Assembly: GCA_963169045.1 (NCBI GenBank)
Contig: CAUJDF010000041.1
Location: forward strand, 176,481 to 240,480
Length of the DNA stretch: 64,000 bases
DNA from: Myxococcota bacterium
Lineage (GTDB): Bacteria; Myxococcota_A; Bradymonadia; UBA7976; UBA1532
Reading direction: 5' to 3'
Part shown: positions 9,774 to 20,829 of the stretch, one piece after another
Numbering within the stretch: position 1 is the first letter of the stretch
How the letters are laid out: the number at the start of each line of letters is the position of its first letter
Translations under genes and position numbers: made by a program
Notes under the pieces: model-generated
Seen by the model: only the letters and a program-made list of their open reading frames with translations
Databases searched by the model: none
Told to the model about the DNA's origin: nothing

Positions 9774-10354
9774 TGCTTGAAGTTCTCGGCGACGAAGTCC
9801 CAGTTGACGACGTTCCACCACGTCTGCACGAACTTCGCGCGGTCGTTGCGGTAGTCGATGTAGTAGGCGTGCTCCCACACGTCGCAGGTGAGCAGCGCCG
9901 TACCGCCCTGGGTCAGGGGCAGCTCGGCATTGGGCGTCGAGTAGATCTCGAGGCCGGCGTCCTTCTTGACGAGCCAGGCCCAGCCGGAGCCGAACTGGCC
10001 GACGGCCGCCGCGTTGAACTTCGCCTGGAAGTCGGCGACGCTGCCGAAGCTCTTCTCGATGGCGGCCTTCAGCTCGCCCGTCGGACCGGCGCCGCCGTTC
10101 GGCTTCATGCAGTTCCAGAAGAACGTGTGGTTCCACACCTGGGCGGCGTTGTTGAACACCGGGCCCTTGCCCGCGGTGCGGATGATCGTCTCGAGATCCT
10201 TGCCGGCGAGCGACGCGTCCTTCTCGACGAACTCGTTGAGCTTGTTGACGTACGCGTTGTGGTGCTTGCCGTGGTGGTATTCGAGCGTCTCAGCCGACAT
10301 GTGCGGCGCGAGGGCGTCCTTCGAGTAGGGCAACGGCGGCAGCTTGAAGGTCAT
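9770..10354 (-). CDS. sodB: Superoxide dismutase, iron type
   Basis: A 194-residue Fe/Mn-family superoxide dismutase. Metal ligands read as H27, H76, D158 and H162 (in CDVWEHAYY). AAQVWNHTFFWNCM and FGSGWAWLV are the Fe-preferring versions of the discriminating motifs. It has no signal peptide, so it is cytoplasmic. A good AAGGAGC ribosome site precedes the ATG. It leads the sodB-speA-flavoprotein operon. Confidence 0.95.
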   Translation of the reverse strand: MTFKLPPLPYSKDALAPHMSAETLEYHHGKHHNAYVNKLNEFVEKDASLAGKDLETIIRTAGKGPVFNNAAQVWNHTFFWNCMKPNGGAGPTGELKAAIEKSFGSVADFQAKFNAAAVGQFGSGWAWLVKKDAGLEIYSTPNAELPLTQGGTALLTCDVWEHAYYIDYRNDRAKFVQTWWNVVNWDFVAENFKQ

Positions 10355-10544
10355 CGCAAGCTCCTTTCGACGAGCGGGTCCGCGGCGCGCGGTCCCTGCC
10401 AGATGCGACGTGTCGGCGAACGGTCGCGTCCGCCGACGGAATCGCTGAAACGAGTCTCACGGCGGGGGGCCATCGTCAAGCGGTCAGGGACGTCCCCCGG
10501 ACGTCTCGGCGGGGCGCCTCGCGAGGCCGGCCTCGGCGGCGCGG

Positions 10545-10760
10545 TCAGTCGTCGGTGTCGGGATCGGCGAGCAGGCCGGTGACGTCGGGCGGCGTCGTCC
10601 ACTCGTCGCGCGCCTCGTCGTACACGCCGCCCCGCCGCGCCGCGCAGGCGGCGCAGAGCAGCACGTCCTCCTCGATCGCGTAGCCGCGCTGCGCGTCGGG
10701 ATCGAGGAGCGCCTTGCACTGCACACAGGTGAGGACGTCGTCGAGCTCTTCGTCGGCCAT
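10545..10760 (-). CDS. Small zinc-ribbon protein
   Basis: A 71-residue acidic protein with two Cys-X2-Cys knuckles (C12/C15 in CVQC and C36/C39 in CAAC), consistent with one zinc ion. The remainder is Asp/Glu rich. No family is recognised; a regulator or a small metal-binding adaptor is possible. It is transcribed toward sodB with about 190 bases between them, and divergent from the barrel gene at 10813. Confidence 0.6.
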   Translation of the reverse strand: MADEELDDVLTCVQCKALLDPDAQRGYAIEEDVLLCAACAARRGGVYDEARDEWTTPPDVTGLLADPDTDD

Positions 10761-10812
10761 CGGTGCCTCCGCGTTCGTGCAGTCGTGATGCGCCGTCTGC
10801 TATCAAGGCCGC

Positions 10813-12222
10813 ATGCAGCGCGCCCTCGCCGGAGCGGTCGCCGCGGCCGCGCTGGTCGTCGCGCCGGCCCGCGCCCTCGAGGCCGAGGGCCGCGTCATCG
10901 GCGCCGTCATCGGCAGCGTCGAGCGCGGGCGACCGGCCCAGGCCATGGACCTCGACGCCGGGACCCTCCGCCTCGACGGCTGGCTGCGTCCCACCGAGGA
11001 CGACGCCGCCGCCTACGTCTTCGCCGCCGCCGAGGCCGACGTGCGGGTCGCCGACTGGCTGTCGCTCCGCTTCGGCGCCGATACCGGCTTGATCCGCGAG
11101 CGAGACGGCGCGGTGGAGTCGGGCGGTCGCCCGATCGGCGAGGAGGCGTCGGCGACGCTCTTCCTCCGCACCGCCTGGGCCGACGTCACCGCCCCGGACG
11201 GCGCGTTCGGCCTCGGCGTCGGCCGCCGCGCCGTGCGCGTGGCCGAGGGCCTGCTCTTCGACGAGTACGCGACCGGCATCGAGGCCTACGTCGGCCTCGG
11301 CGACTTCGCGCTGTCCGCGGGGCTGTGGGTCCCCGGGCGCGACCTTTCGCCCGAGGGCGAGCCCTTCGTGGTGGGCGAGCTGGCGTACGCCTTCGATTTC
11401 CTCAGTCGTGTCGCGGTGTTCGCGGCCATGCACCGCGACAGCGGCGAGACGGCGCGCGCCCTCGGCGAGCAGCTCGTCGTCGAGCGCCGGGCCACCCTCT
11501 CGCCGGCCGACCTCGGCGACGCGCACCTGCTGTGCAACGTCGCCGACGGCGAGGCGCGGCCGTGGTGGATCGGCGCCACCGCCGATCTCGTGCTCGAGGG
11601 CCACACGCTGCGGGGCGCGGTCCTCGCCGGCCGGGGCGAGGCCCGCGTGGACCTCGCCGCCGACCGGAGCCGCCCCCTCTGCCGGGCCGCGCGCGACCTC
11701 GGGTCCGCCGACCTCGACCTGCGCGCCCTCGCCGCCGACGTGACGTGGCGCGCGCGCGCCGGCGCGTCGCTCTGGCCGGGCGCCTTCGCGCTCTACCACG
11801 GCGGCGGCACGTTCGACGGAGGCGGCGGCACGTACACGTCGTTCCTGTCGATCGATCCGTACTCCGATCGGCCGGTCGTCTTCTTCGACGCGGGCCTGGC
11901 CGCGGGTTACGCGCCGCGCGCGCACCGCGCCGCGGGCGTCGCCGGGCGCGGCCTGGTCGCGGCGGGGCCGACGCTGCTCTTCAGCCCCGACGCGGCGCTC
12001 GAGGTGCACCTGCTGGCGGCGGCGCTCTTCGCCGACGCGCCCGGGCCGCTCGGCGACGCGCGCCGCTACGGCGAGGAGCTCGACGCGCGCGCCACCTGGC
12101 GTCCGACCGAGGGCCTCGCGCTCAGCGCCGAGGCCGGCGCCTGGCGGCTCGGCGACTTCTTCCCCGAGGAGGGCACGGTCTGGCAGGCGCGCCTCGGCTT
12201 GCGCGCGGAATGGCCGCCGTGA
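10813..12222 (+). CDS. Predicted outer-membrane beta-barrel protein
   Basis: A 469-residue protein with a cleavable signal peptide (about residues 1-21, ending ARA) and then almost entirely alternating polar/hydrophobic strands with tight turns, the pattern of an outer-membrane barrel. Two cysteines mid-protein could form a disulfide. I recognise no porin family. There is no Shine-Dalgarno; TATCAA (10801-10806) ends six bases before the ATG, suggesting a very short or absent leader. The following ECF operon starts only 43 bases downstream. Confidence 0.65.
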   Translation: MQRALAGAVAAAALVVAPARALEAEGRVIGAVIGSVERGRPAQAMDLDAGTLRLDGWLRPTEDDAAAYVFAAAEADVRVADWLSLRFGADTGLIRERDGAVESGGRPIGEEASATLFLRTAWADVTAPDGAFGLGVGRRAVRVAEGLLFDEYATGIEAYVGLGDFALSAGLWVPGRDLSPEGEPFVVGELAYAFDFLSRVAVFAAMHRDSGETARALGEQLVVERRATLSPADLGDAHLLCNVADGEARPWWIGATADLVLEGHTLRGAVLAGRGEARVDLAADRSRPLCRAARDLGSADLDLRALAADVTWRARAGASLWPGAFALYHGGGTFDGGGGTYTSFLSIDPYSDRPVVFFDAGLAAGYAPRAHRAAGVAGRGLVAAGPTLLFSPDAALEVHLLAAALFADAPGPLGDARRYGEELDARATWRPTEGLALSAEAGAWRLGDFFPEEGTVWQARLGLRAEWPP

Positions 12223-12265
12223 GATTCGACCGCAACCTCCGGCGGCGGGGCGGGTTGAGGTGGAC

Positions 12266-12466
12266 GTGAGACCGCTTTCGATCGTGGTGGCCCTGTTCGT
12301 CGACGCCGGCGCCCCCGCGCCGACGTCCGCCCCGCCGGCGCCGCCGCCGCGCGACGCCGACGCCGAGGTCATCGAGCAGCTCGACTTCCTGCAGTCCCTC
12401 GAGCTCCTGCGCGACGACGACCTGACCCTGTTTATGGAAGACGAGGAGGACGCCCGCGATGAGTGA
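12266..12466 (+). CDS. Small periplasmic acidic protein heading the ECF sigma operon
   Basis: A 66-residue product from a GTG at 12266 (an in-frame GTG at 12260 is also possible; GAGG at 12257-12260 favours the later one). A short hydrophobic N-terminus is followed by an Ala-Pro linker and an acidic helix beginning DADAEVIEQLDFLQSLELL. The same pattern (DADA, then two aliphatics, LD-aliphatic-L) occurs in the tail of the anti-sigma-like protein two genes downstream. The stop overlaps the sigma-factor start by 8 bases. Confidence 0.5.
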   Translation: MRPLSIVVALFVDAGAPAPTSAPPAPPPRDADAEVIEQLDFLQSLELLRDDDLTLFMEDEEDARDE

Positions 12467-13058
12467 GGTCTTCGTCCTCGACGAGGACGCCCGGCTGATG
12501 TGCCGCGTGCGCGACGGCGACGCCGGCGCGTTCGACCGGCTCTTCGAGCGCTGGCGCGTGCCCATCGTGCGGTTCGCGGTGCGCTTCGTCGGTCGCCAGG
12601 ACCGCGGCGAGGAGCTCGCGCAGGAGGTCTTCCTCAAGCTGTACCGGGCCCGCGCCCGCTACGAGCCGCGGGAGCGCTTCGCCGCCTGGATCTTCCGCGT
12701 CGCGACGAACACCTGCCTCAACGAGGTGCGCCGGCCCGAGTACCGGCACCGCCCGGTCGACGTCGAGGACCTCGCCCAGGAGCCGACCGACAGGTCCAGG
12801 CCGCGGGCCGACGACGCCGTCCACGCGCTGCGGCTCCAGGCCGCCGTCCGCGAGGCGGTGGCCACGCTGCCGGACACGCAGCGCGCCGCCCTGCTGCTGC
12901 AGCAGGACCAGGGCCTGAGCTACGACGAGATCGCCGCCGCGCTCGACTCGACGACGTCGGCGGTGAAGGCGCTGCTCAACCGGGCGCGCCGCACGCTCAC
13001 GGAGCGCCTCGCGCCGTGGCTCGAAGCGCGCAGGGCCACGGAGGGGGTGGGCACGTGA
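12459..13058 (+). CDS. ECF-type RNA polymerase sigma factor
   Basis: A 199-residue sigma-70 family factor with regions 2 and 4 only. Region 2 spans about residues 18-90 (FDRLFERW, EELAQEVFLKLYRA, FAAWIFRVATNTCLNEVRR). Region 4 spans about 125-185 (LPDTQRAALLLQQDQGLSYDEIA, then SAVKALLNRARRTL as recognition helix). It redirects polymerase to specific promoters, normally under an anti-sigma factor. The ATG overlaps the preceding small gene, and the stop overlaps the next GTG (GTGA), so four genes appear coupled. Confidence 0.93.
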   Translation: MSEVFVLDEDARLMCRVRDGDAGAFDRLFERWRVPIVRFAVRFVGRQDRGEELAQEVFLKLYRARARYEPRERFAAWIFRVATNTCLNEVRRPEYRHRPVDVEDLAQEPTDRSRPRADDAVHALRLQAAVREAVATLPDTQRAALLLQQDQGLSYDEIAAALDSTTSAVKALLNRARRTLTERLAPWLEARRATEGVGT

Positions 13059-13579
13059 GCCGCGAAGACGACGCGCTCGACGCGCTGCTGGCGCTGGACC
13101 GGCCCGTGCCCACGTCGGGGTTCGACGCCCGCGTCCGCGCCGCCATCGCCGCCGACCCGGCGCTCGACGCGCTGCTCGCCGCCGACCGGCCCGCGCCGGG
13201 CGCCGACTTCGACGCCCGCGTCCGCGCCGCCATCGCCGACGAGGCGGCCGGCGATCCGCTCGACGCGCTGCTCGCCGCCGACCGCCCGATCCCGTCGCCC
13301 GGGTTCGACGCCCGCGTGCGCGGCGCCGTCCGGGCAGAGCGCCGCCGCGGCGGGTGGATCGCCGGCGCGCTCGCGGCCGCCGCGGCCGCGGCCGCGCTCT
13401 TCTTCGTCGCGCCCCGCGGCGAGGGCGACGGGGATCTCGACGCCGACGCGGCGCTGCTCGCCCACCTCGACCTGCTCGAGGTGTACGGCGAGGTGGAGGC
13501 GCTCGACGCGCTCGAGGACGAAGAGACGTTCGAGCTCGTCGCCGCGCTCGACGACGTGAACGCGGAGGGCATCCCGTGA
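13055..13579 (+). CDS. Putative anti-sigma factor with triplicated N-terminal segment
   Basis: A 174-residue protein starting at GTG 13055, overlapping the sigma stop. Residues 8-92 hold three near-identical copies of a roughly 25-residue cytoplasmic segment (pattern LDALLAxDRPxPxxxFDARVRAAI). A single membrane helix (about 101-120, very Ala rich) and an acidic extracytoplasmic tail follow. Topology and position fit a membrane anti-sigma factor. No zinc HxxxCxxC motif is present. The tail shares a DADA-led helix with the small protein at 12266. It is coupled by GTGA to the DUF3106 gene. Confidence 0.7.
   Translation: MSREDDALDALLALDRPVPTSGFDARVRAAIAADPALDALLAADRPAPGADFDARVRAAIADEAAGDPLDALLAADRPIPSPGFDARVRGAVRAERRRGGWIAGALAAAAAAAALFFVAPRGEGDGDLDADAALLAHLDLLEVYGEVEALDALEDEETFELVAALDDVNAEGIP
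13076..13330 (+). repeat. Three tandem in-frame copies of a ~90-base segment in the anti-sigma gene
   Basis: The copies encode residues 8-33, 37-61 and 69-92 of the anti-sigma-like protein, with spacing of 29 and 32 residues. Each contains LDALLA, DRP, FDARVR. Nucleotide identity is high (for example GACGCCCGCGT recurs in each), so the expansion is recent or gene-converted. Confidence 0.8.
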
Positions 13580-14076
13580 TCCGCTGCCTCTTGTGGCTGT
13601 GCCTGCTCGCCGTCCCCGCGTCGGCGCTCGCCGCCGGCGAGCCCGAGGCCGCCGCCGCGCAGGACGAGAAGCGCGCCCGCTGGGACAAGCTGTCGCCCGA
13701 GGAGAAGCAGGCGCTCCGAGACCGTCTGCAGAAGTTCAAGGACCTGCCGCCCGAGGAGCGCGAGCGCCTGCGCCGCCGCTGGGCTCGCTTCCGCGCGTTG
13801 CCGACCGAGGAGCGCGAGGCCATCCGCGGCCACTGGGCGCGCTACCGCGACCTGCCGCCGACGGAGCGCGAGGCCCTGCGCCGCAACTTCGAGCGCTACG
13901 AGAAGATGGGCCGCGCCGAGCGCGCGAAGGTGCGCCAGCTCTATCGCCGGCTGATGCAGATGTCGCCGGCGGAACGTCAGAGATTCCTCAACAATCTCAA
14001 GCGATTCCGAGACATGAGCCCCGCGGAGCGGCAGGATCTGCGCCGCCGGTTCCGCGAGCGTCGGCGCGATCGCTGA
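13576..14076 (+). CDS. DUF3106-family periplasmic protein
   Basis: A 166-residue protein with a signal peptide ending ALA (about residue 20). Degenerate helical repeats follow, of the form W-x-x-aromatic-x-x-L-P/S-x-E-E/R-R, each about 19-20 residues, as in DUF3106 (PF11304). These proteins commonly accompany ECF sigma/anti-sigma pairs and may be periplasmic sensors; no activity is established. It is very Arg/Glu rich. The GTG start at 13576 overlaps the anti-sigma stop, and it is the last gene of the operon. Confidence 0.82.
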   Translation: MIRCLLWLCLLAVPASALAAGEPEAAAAQDEKRARWDKLSPEEKQALRDRLQKFKDLPPEERERLRRRWARFRALPTEEREAIRGHWARYRDLPPTEREALRRNFERYEKMGRAERAKVRQLYRRLMQMSPAERQRFLNNLKRFRDMSPAERQDLRRRFRERRRDR

Positions 14077-14101
14077 CGAGACGTCGCACATCCATTAGGA
14101 T
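14072..14101 (+). promoter_or_regulatory. Putative promoter, leaderless type, for the acyltransferase
   Basis: CTGACG (14072-14077) and TAGGAT (14096-14101) are 18 bases apart. The -10 ends eight bases before the ATG at 14110, so the predicted start of transcription is at or next to the start codon. Confidence 0.4.
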
Positions 14102-14109
14102 GCGCGCCC

Positions 14110-15027
14110 ATGCTGAGCTTCCTCCCGCACTGGCTGCGCGGCACCCTCGCCAGCCTCCTGATCATCGTGAACACCGCGCTGGTGTTCGTGCCCATGAACC
14201 TCGTCGCGCTGCTGAAGCTCGCCGTGCCGGTGACGGCGTGGCGCAAGCTGTGTACGCGCGTGATCATGGCCATGGCCACCTACTGGGTGTCGTCCAACGG
14301 CTTCTTCTTCTATTTGCTGCATCGAATCGAGTGGATCATCGAGCTGCCGACGGATCTGCGCACCGATGCGTGGTACCTGGTGACGTGCAACCACCGCTCG
14401 TGGTCCGACATCCCGGTCGTCCAGTACGCGCTGAACCACCGTGTGCCCTTCCTGAAGTTCTTTCTGAAGCAGCAGCTCATCTGGGTGCCGCTGCTCGGCG
14501 TGTGCTGGTGGGCGCTCGATTTTCCGTTCATGAAGCGCTACACCAAGGCGCAGATCGAGAAGGATCCGTCGCTGAAGGGCAAGGACCTGGAGACGACGCG
14601 GCGCGCCTGCGAGAAGTTCCGGCACACGCCGGTGGCCGTCTTCAACTTCCTCGAGGGCACTCGCTTCACGCGGGCCAAGCACGACCGGCAGCAGTCGCCC
14701 TACGCGGACCTGCTCCTGCCGCGCGCCGGCGGCGTCGGCTTCGTGCTCGGCGCGATGGGCGACCGGCTCGACACGATGCTCGATCTCACGCTGCTGTACC
14801 CCGACGGCGATCCGACGTTCTGGGACCTGCTCTCGGGGCGCCTGCCCCGCGTGGTGGTGCACGGCGAGCTGCGGTCGATCCCGGCGGCGTTCCTCGGCCG
14901 CGACTACCTGAACGACGAGGCCTTCCGTGACGCGTTCCAGCGGTGGGTGCGCGACGTCTGGACCGACAAGGACGCCCTCCTCGCCGACCTGCGCGCACGC
15001 TACGCTGCGCAGGGCCGCGCCAACTGA
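14110..15027 (+). CDS. Lysophospholipid acyltransferase (PlsC/YihG-like)
   Basis: A 305-residue membrane acyltransferase of the LPLAT family. The catalytic NHxxxxD motif reads NHRSWSD (about residues 95-101) and the substrate-binding block FLEGTRFTRAKH is near 180-191. A hydrophobic N-terminal region (about 7-35) anchors it. Overall it resembles E. coli YihG, which acylates lysophosphatidyl substrates and shapes phospholipid composition. The DksA-like gene begins 9 bases after it. Confidence 0.85.
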   Translation: MLSFLPHWLRGTLASLLIIVNTALVFVPMNLVALLKLAVPVTAWRKLCTRVIMAMATYWVSSNGFFFYLLHRIEWIIELPTDLRTDAWYLVTCNHRSWSDIPVVQYALNHRVPFLKFFLKQQLIWVPLLGVCWWALDFPFMKRYTKAQIEKDPSLKGKDLETTRRACEKFRHTPVAVFNFLEGTRFTRAKHDRQQSPYADLLLPRAGGVGFVLGAMGDRLDTMLDLTLLYPDGDPTFWDLLSGRLPRVVVHGELRSIPAAFLGRDYLNDEAFRDAFQRWVRDVWTDKDALLADLRARYAAQGRAN

Positions 15028-15036
15028 GGGGAGCCC

Positions 15037-15423
15037 GTGAACGACCCGCAGATCGACCGCTTCCGCCACCTGCTGATCGCGCAGCGCGACGCCCTGCGCG
15101 ACGCCGGCGCCGTCAAGCTCGACCCGCTCCGCGACGACGCGGTCGGCAAGGTCGACGACGACCTCGCGCCGCTCAACGAGATGGCCCAGGTGATCGCCTC
15201 GAACCGCAACCGCGACCGCGCCGGCTCGCTACAGAAGATCGAGGCCGCGCTCGCGCGCCTCGAGGAGGACCCCGAGAGCTTCGGCGACTGCGAGGACTGC
15301 GGCGAGGCGATCTCCCACAAGCGCCTCGAGCTGATGCCTTGGACGACGCTGTGCGTCGCCTGCCAGGGCGCGCGCGAGAACCCGAAGGGCGGCTCGCGGC
15401 GCCACATCACCGACTACAAGTAG
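15037..15423 (+). CDS. DksA/TraR-family zinc-finger transcription regulator
   Basis: A 128-residue protein. A coiled-coil N-terminal part is followed by a C4 zinc finger with C85, C88, C106 and C109 (CEDCGEAIS ... LCVACQ). The RNRDRAGSLQKIEAAL segment matches the second coiled-coil helix of DksA. Of the acidic tip residues used by DksA in the polymerase secondary channel, VD at 39-40 is retained but the second acidic site is altered. It is probably a DksA paralogue acting with ppGpp or independently. The GTG start at 15037 is supported by GAGGGGAG. Confidence 0.85.
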   Translation: MNDPQIDRFRHLLIAQRDALRDAGAVKLDPLRDDAVGKVDDDLAPLNEMAQVIASNRNRDRAGSLQKIEAALARLEEDPESFGDCEDCGEAISHKRLELMPWTTLCVACQGARENPKGGSRRHITDYK

Positions 15424-15462
15424 CGCTTCCGACGGACGGGCGGCGGCGGTTAGACTCGCGCC

Positions 15463-16197
15463 GTGCGACACCTTCCCTCTCTGGTCGTCCTGCTCTTCGC
15501 GTCCACGGCGTCGGCCCACTTCGACTTCGGCCTGCGGGTCGAGCGCCTCACGACCGACGAGTCGCTGCGCTTCACCTGCGACACGCCGTGCGACGTCGAG
15601 TCCGATCCGACGTGCGTCGGCAACCCGAACGTCCCGCTCTGCGAGGACACGTCGCTCGACGAGCCGCACCAGGGCTGGGGCTTCGGCGGCCTCATCGGCA
15701 TGGGCACGGGCGGCCGCATGTGGGCCGCCGGCGTGCGCCTCGCAGGCACGATCGGCTACTACGAGCCGGTGGACGACCCGAGCGCCACCGACACCGGCGC
15801 GCAGCCCCACGTGCGCGACGTCGTGCTGGCCCACGTCAGCTTCGAGGTCCCGCTCGAGCTCAGCTTCGGCGGGCGCGGCGGCCAGGGCTTCCTGCAGGCG
15901 GTGCCCCGCGTCGGCATCCTCAACTACGTCGAGGGCCGCGACGAGGACGCCGACACGTTCACCGCCGGCGTGATGGTCGTCGCCGGCTTCCGGTTCGGCG
16001 GCGGCGGCGGCCAGATCGGCCTCGACGCCGGCCCCGTGCTGCACCCGTCCTTCGGCGGCTGGATGGTCGAGGGCACGTACCGCGCCGGCATGGAGCCCGA
16101 GGCCGCCGACCCGGAGCCGGAGCGCCCCGTCAAGAAGAAGCCCGCCCGCAAGCCCGCCCGCAAGCCCATCAAGAAGAAGCCGAAGCCCCGCGGCTGA
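15463..16197 (+). CDS. Secreted, probable outer-membrane protein with a basic Lys/Pro tail
   Basis: A 244-residue protein with a signal peptide ending STASA (about residue 18), a four-cysteine insert early in the mature part, and barrel-like strands. The last 25 residues are almost only Lys, Arg, Ala and Pro (a KKKPARKPARKP-type tail), unusual for an exported protein. The GTG start has no Shine-Dalgarno; TAGACT (15451-15456) ends six bases upstream. No family is recognised. The tail might bind LPS, peptidoglycan or nucleic acid, but this is speculative. Confidence 0.6.
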   Translation: MRHLPSLVVLLFASTASAHFDFGLRVERLTTDESLRFTCDTPCDVESDPTCVGNPNVPLCEDTSLDEPHQGWGFGGLIGMGTGGRMWAAGVRLAGTIGYYEPVDDPSATDTGAQPHVRDVVLAHVSFEVPLELSFGGRGGQGFLQAVPRVGILNYVEGRDEDADTFTAGVMVVAGFRFGGGGGQIGLDAGPVLHPSFGGWMVEGTYRAGMEPEAADPEPERPVKKKPARKPARKPIKKKPKPRG

Positions 16198-16275
16198 ATC
16201 CCGCGACCTCCCCGTCCGGCGGCTGCTCCAAGCACCGCGGGGCAGACTCGCCCGACGTGACGAGGGAGGTCGCAC

Positions 16276-17280
16276 ATGGCCGCGAAGGTGGCAATCAACG
16301 GCATGGGCCGCATCGGCCGGGCCACGCTCAAGATCGTGATGGAGAAGCCGGAGCTCGAGCTCGTGGCGGTCAACGACCTGGTACCGCCGGACAATCTGGC
16401 GTACCTGCTCAACTACGACTCCGTCTACGGCCGCTACGACAAGAAGGTGACCCACGACAAGGAGTCGCTGAACGTCGGCGGCCGCAAGGTGCGCGTCTGC
16501 AGCGAGAAGGACCCGACGAAGCTCCCATGGCGCGAGTTGGGGGTGGATCTGGTCTTCGAGTGCACGGGAGTGTTCACAAAGGAAGAGGATCTGCGGCGCC
16601 ACCTCGAGGCCGGCGCGAAGAAGGTCATCTTGTCGGCGCCGGCGAAGACGGAGACGATGGCGACCATCGTCCACGGCGTGAACCAGGCGCCGAAGGACGC
16701 GCCCGTCGTCTCGTGCGCCTCGTGCACGACGAACAGCATCACGCCGGTGATGGAGGTCATGGACCGCCACTTCGGCGTCGAGAAGGCCATCCTCACCACC
16801 ATCCATGCCTACACGGCGACGCAGGCCATCGTCGACCAGCCCAGCGGGAAGGACTGGCTGCGCGGGCGCGCTGCCGCCGTCAACATCGTGCCGGCGACGA
16901 CGGGCGCCGCCGTGGCCACCGCCAAGGCGCTGCCCCAGCTGAAGGGCAAGTTCGACGGCATCGCCGCGCGCGTGCCGGTGCCCGACGGCTCGCTGTCCGA
17001 CATCACCATCCTCACCAGGAAGTCGACGACGGTGGACGAGGTGAACCGCGTGTTGCGCGAAGAGGCGGCCTCCGAGCGCTACCGCGGCATCATGGGGGTC
17101 AGCGACGTGCCGCTCGTGTCCTCGGACATCATCCACGACGACCGCGCCTCGGTGATGGACCTCACGCTGACCACCGTGGTCGACGGCAACCTCGTGAAGG
17201 TGCTGGCCTGGTACGACAACGAGTGGGGCTACACGAGCCAGATGGTGCGCGAGGCCGTCCGCATGGTGACGGCGAAGTAG
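16276..17280 (+). CDS. gapA: Glyceraldehyde-3-phosphate dehydrogenase
   Basis: A 334-residue type I GAPDH. The Rossmann start INGMGRIGR binds NAD(P); the catalytic cysteine is C150 in SCASCTTN; the phosphate-binding NIVPATTGAA and the terminal WYDNEWGY are present. It oxidises glyceraldehyde-3-phosphate to 1,3-bisphosphoglycerate in glycolysis or gluconeogenesis. NDL rather than ND at the adenosine site gives no clear NAD/NADP preference. The ATG follows GGGAGGTCGCAC. The SDR gene begins 9 bases downstream. Confidence 0.96.
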   Translation: MAAKVAINGMGRIGRATLKIVMEKPELELVAVNDLVPPDNLAYLLNYDSVYGRYDKKVTHDKESLNVGGRKVRVCSEKDPTKLPWRELGVDLVFECTGVFTKEEDLRRHLEAGAKKVILSAPAKTETMATIVHGVNQAPKDAPVVSCASCTTNSITPVMEVMDRHFGVEKAILTTIHAYTATQAIVDQPSGKDWLRGRAAAVNIVPATTGAAVATAKALPQLKGKFDGIAARVPVPDGSLSDITILTRKSTTVDEVNRVLREEAASERYRGIMGVSDVPLVSSDIIHDDRASVMDLTLTTVVDGNLVKVLAWYDNEWGYTSQMVREAVRMVTAK

Positions 17281-17289
17281 CCCCGCGCG

Positions 17290-20695
<3,406 letters not shown>

Positions 20696-20747
20696 CGCAG
20701 CCCACGGACGCGCTCCCCTCCGCCGCGGCCCCGCGCCCCGGCGTTCG

Positions 20748-20776
20748 TGACGCAACGCGTCATGACCCGTTGACGC
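20748..20776 (+). promoter_or_regulatory. Candidate operator: alternating TGACGC/GCGTCA half-sites
   Basis: TGACGC (20748-20753) and GCGTCA (20757-20762) form a palindrome with a 3-base centre. A further TGACGC at 20771-20776 forms a second inverted pair, and its TTGACG (20770-20775) could be a -35. It sits 54 bases before the first gene of the fatty-acid operon. Which regulator binds is unknown. Confidence 0.4.
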
Positions 20777-20829
20777 CGCGCGCCGGCGGGACGACATTAC
20801 GCCCGACTTCGACCCCCGGAGGCGCAGGC

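Noticed and set aside
6663..9854. 1063-codon open frame on the plus strand
   Set aside because: It runs antisense through the flavoprotein, speA and sodB genes. At this GC content, antisense frames stay open; composition is Arg/Asp/Val/Leu rich with no domain.
10452..10479. TTGACG and AGACTC upstream of sodB as its promoter
   Set aside because: The -35 is good but the -10 has little match to TATAAT at any spacing of 16-18, so it is not listed as a feature.
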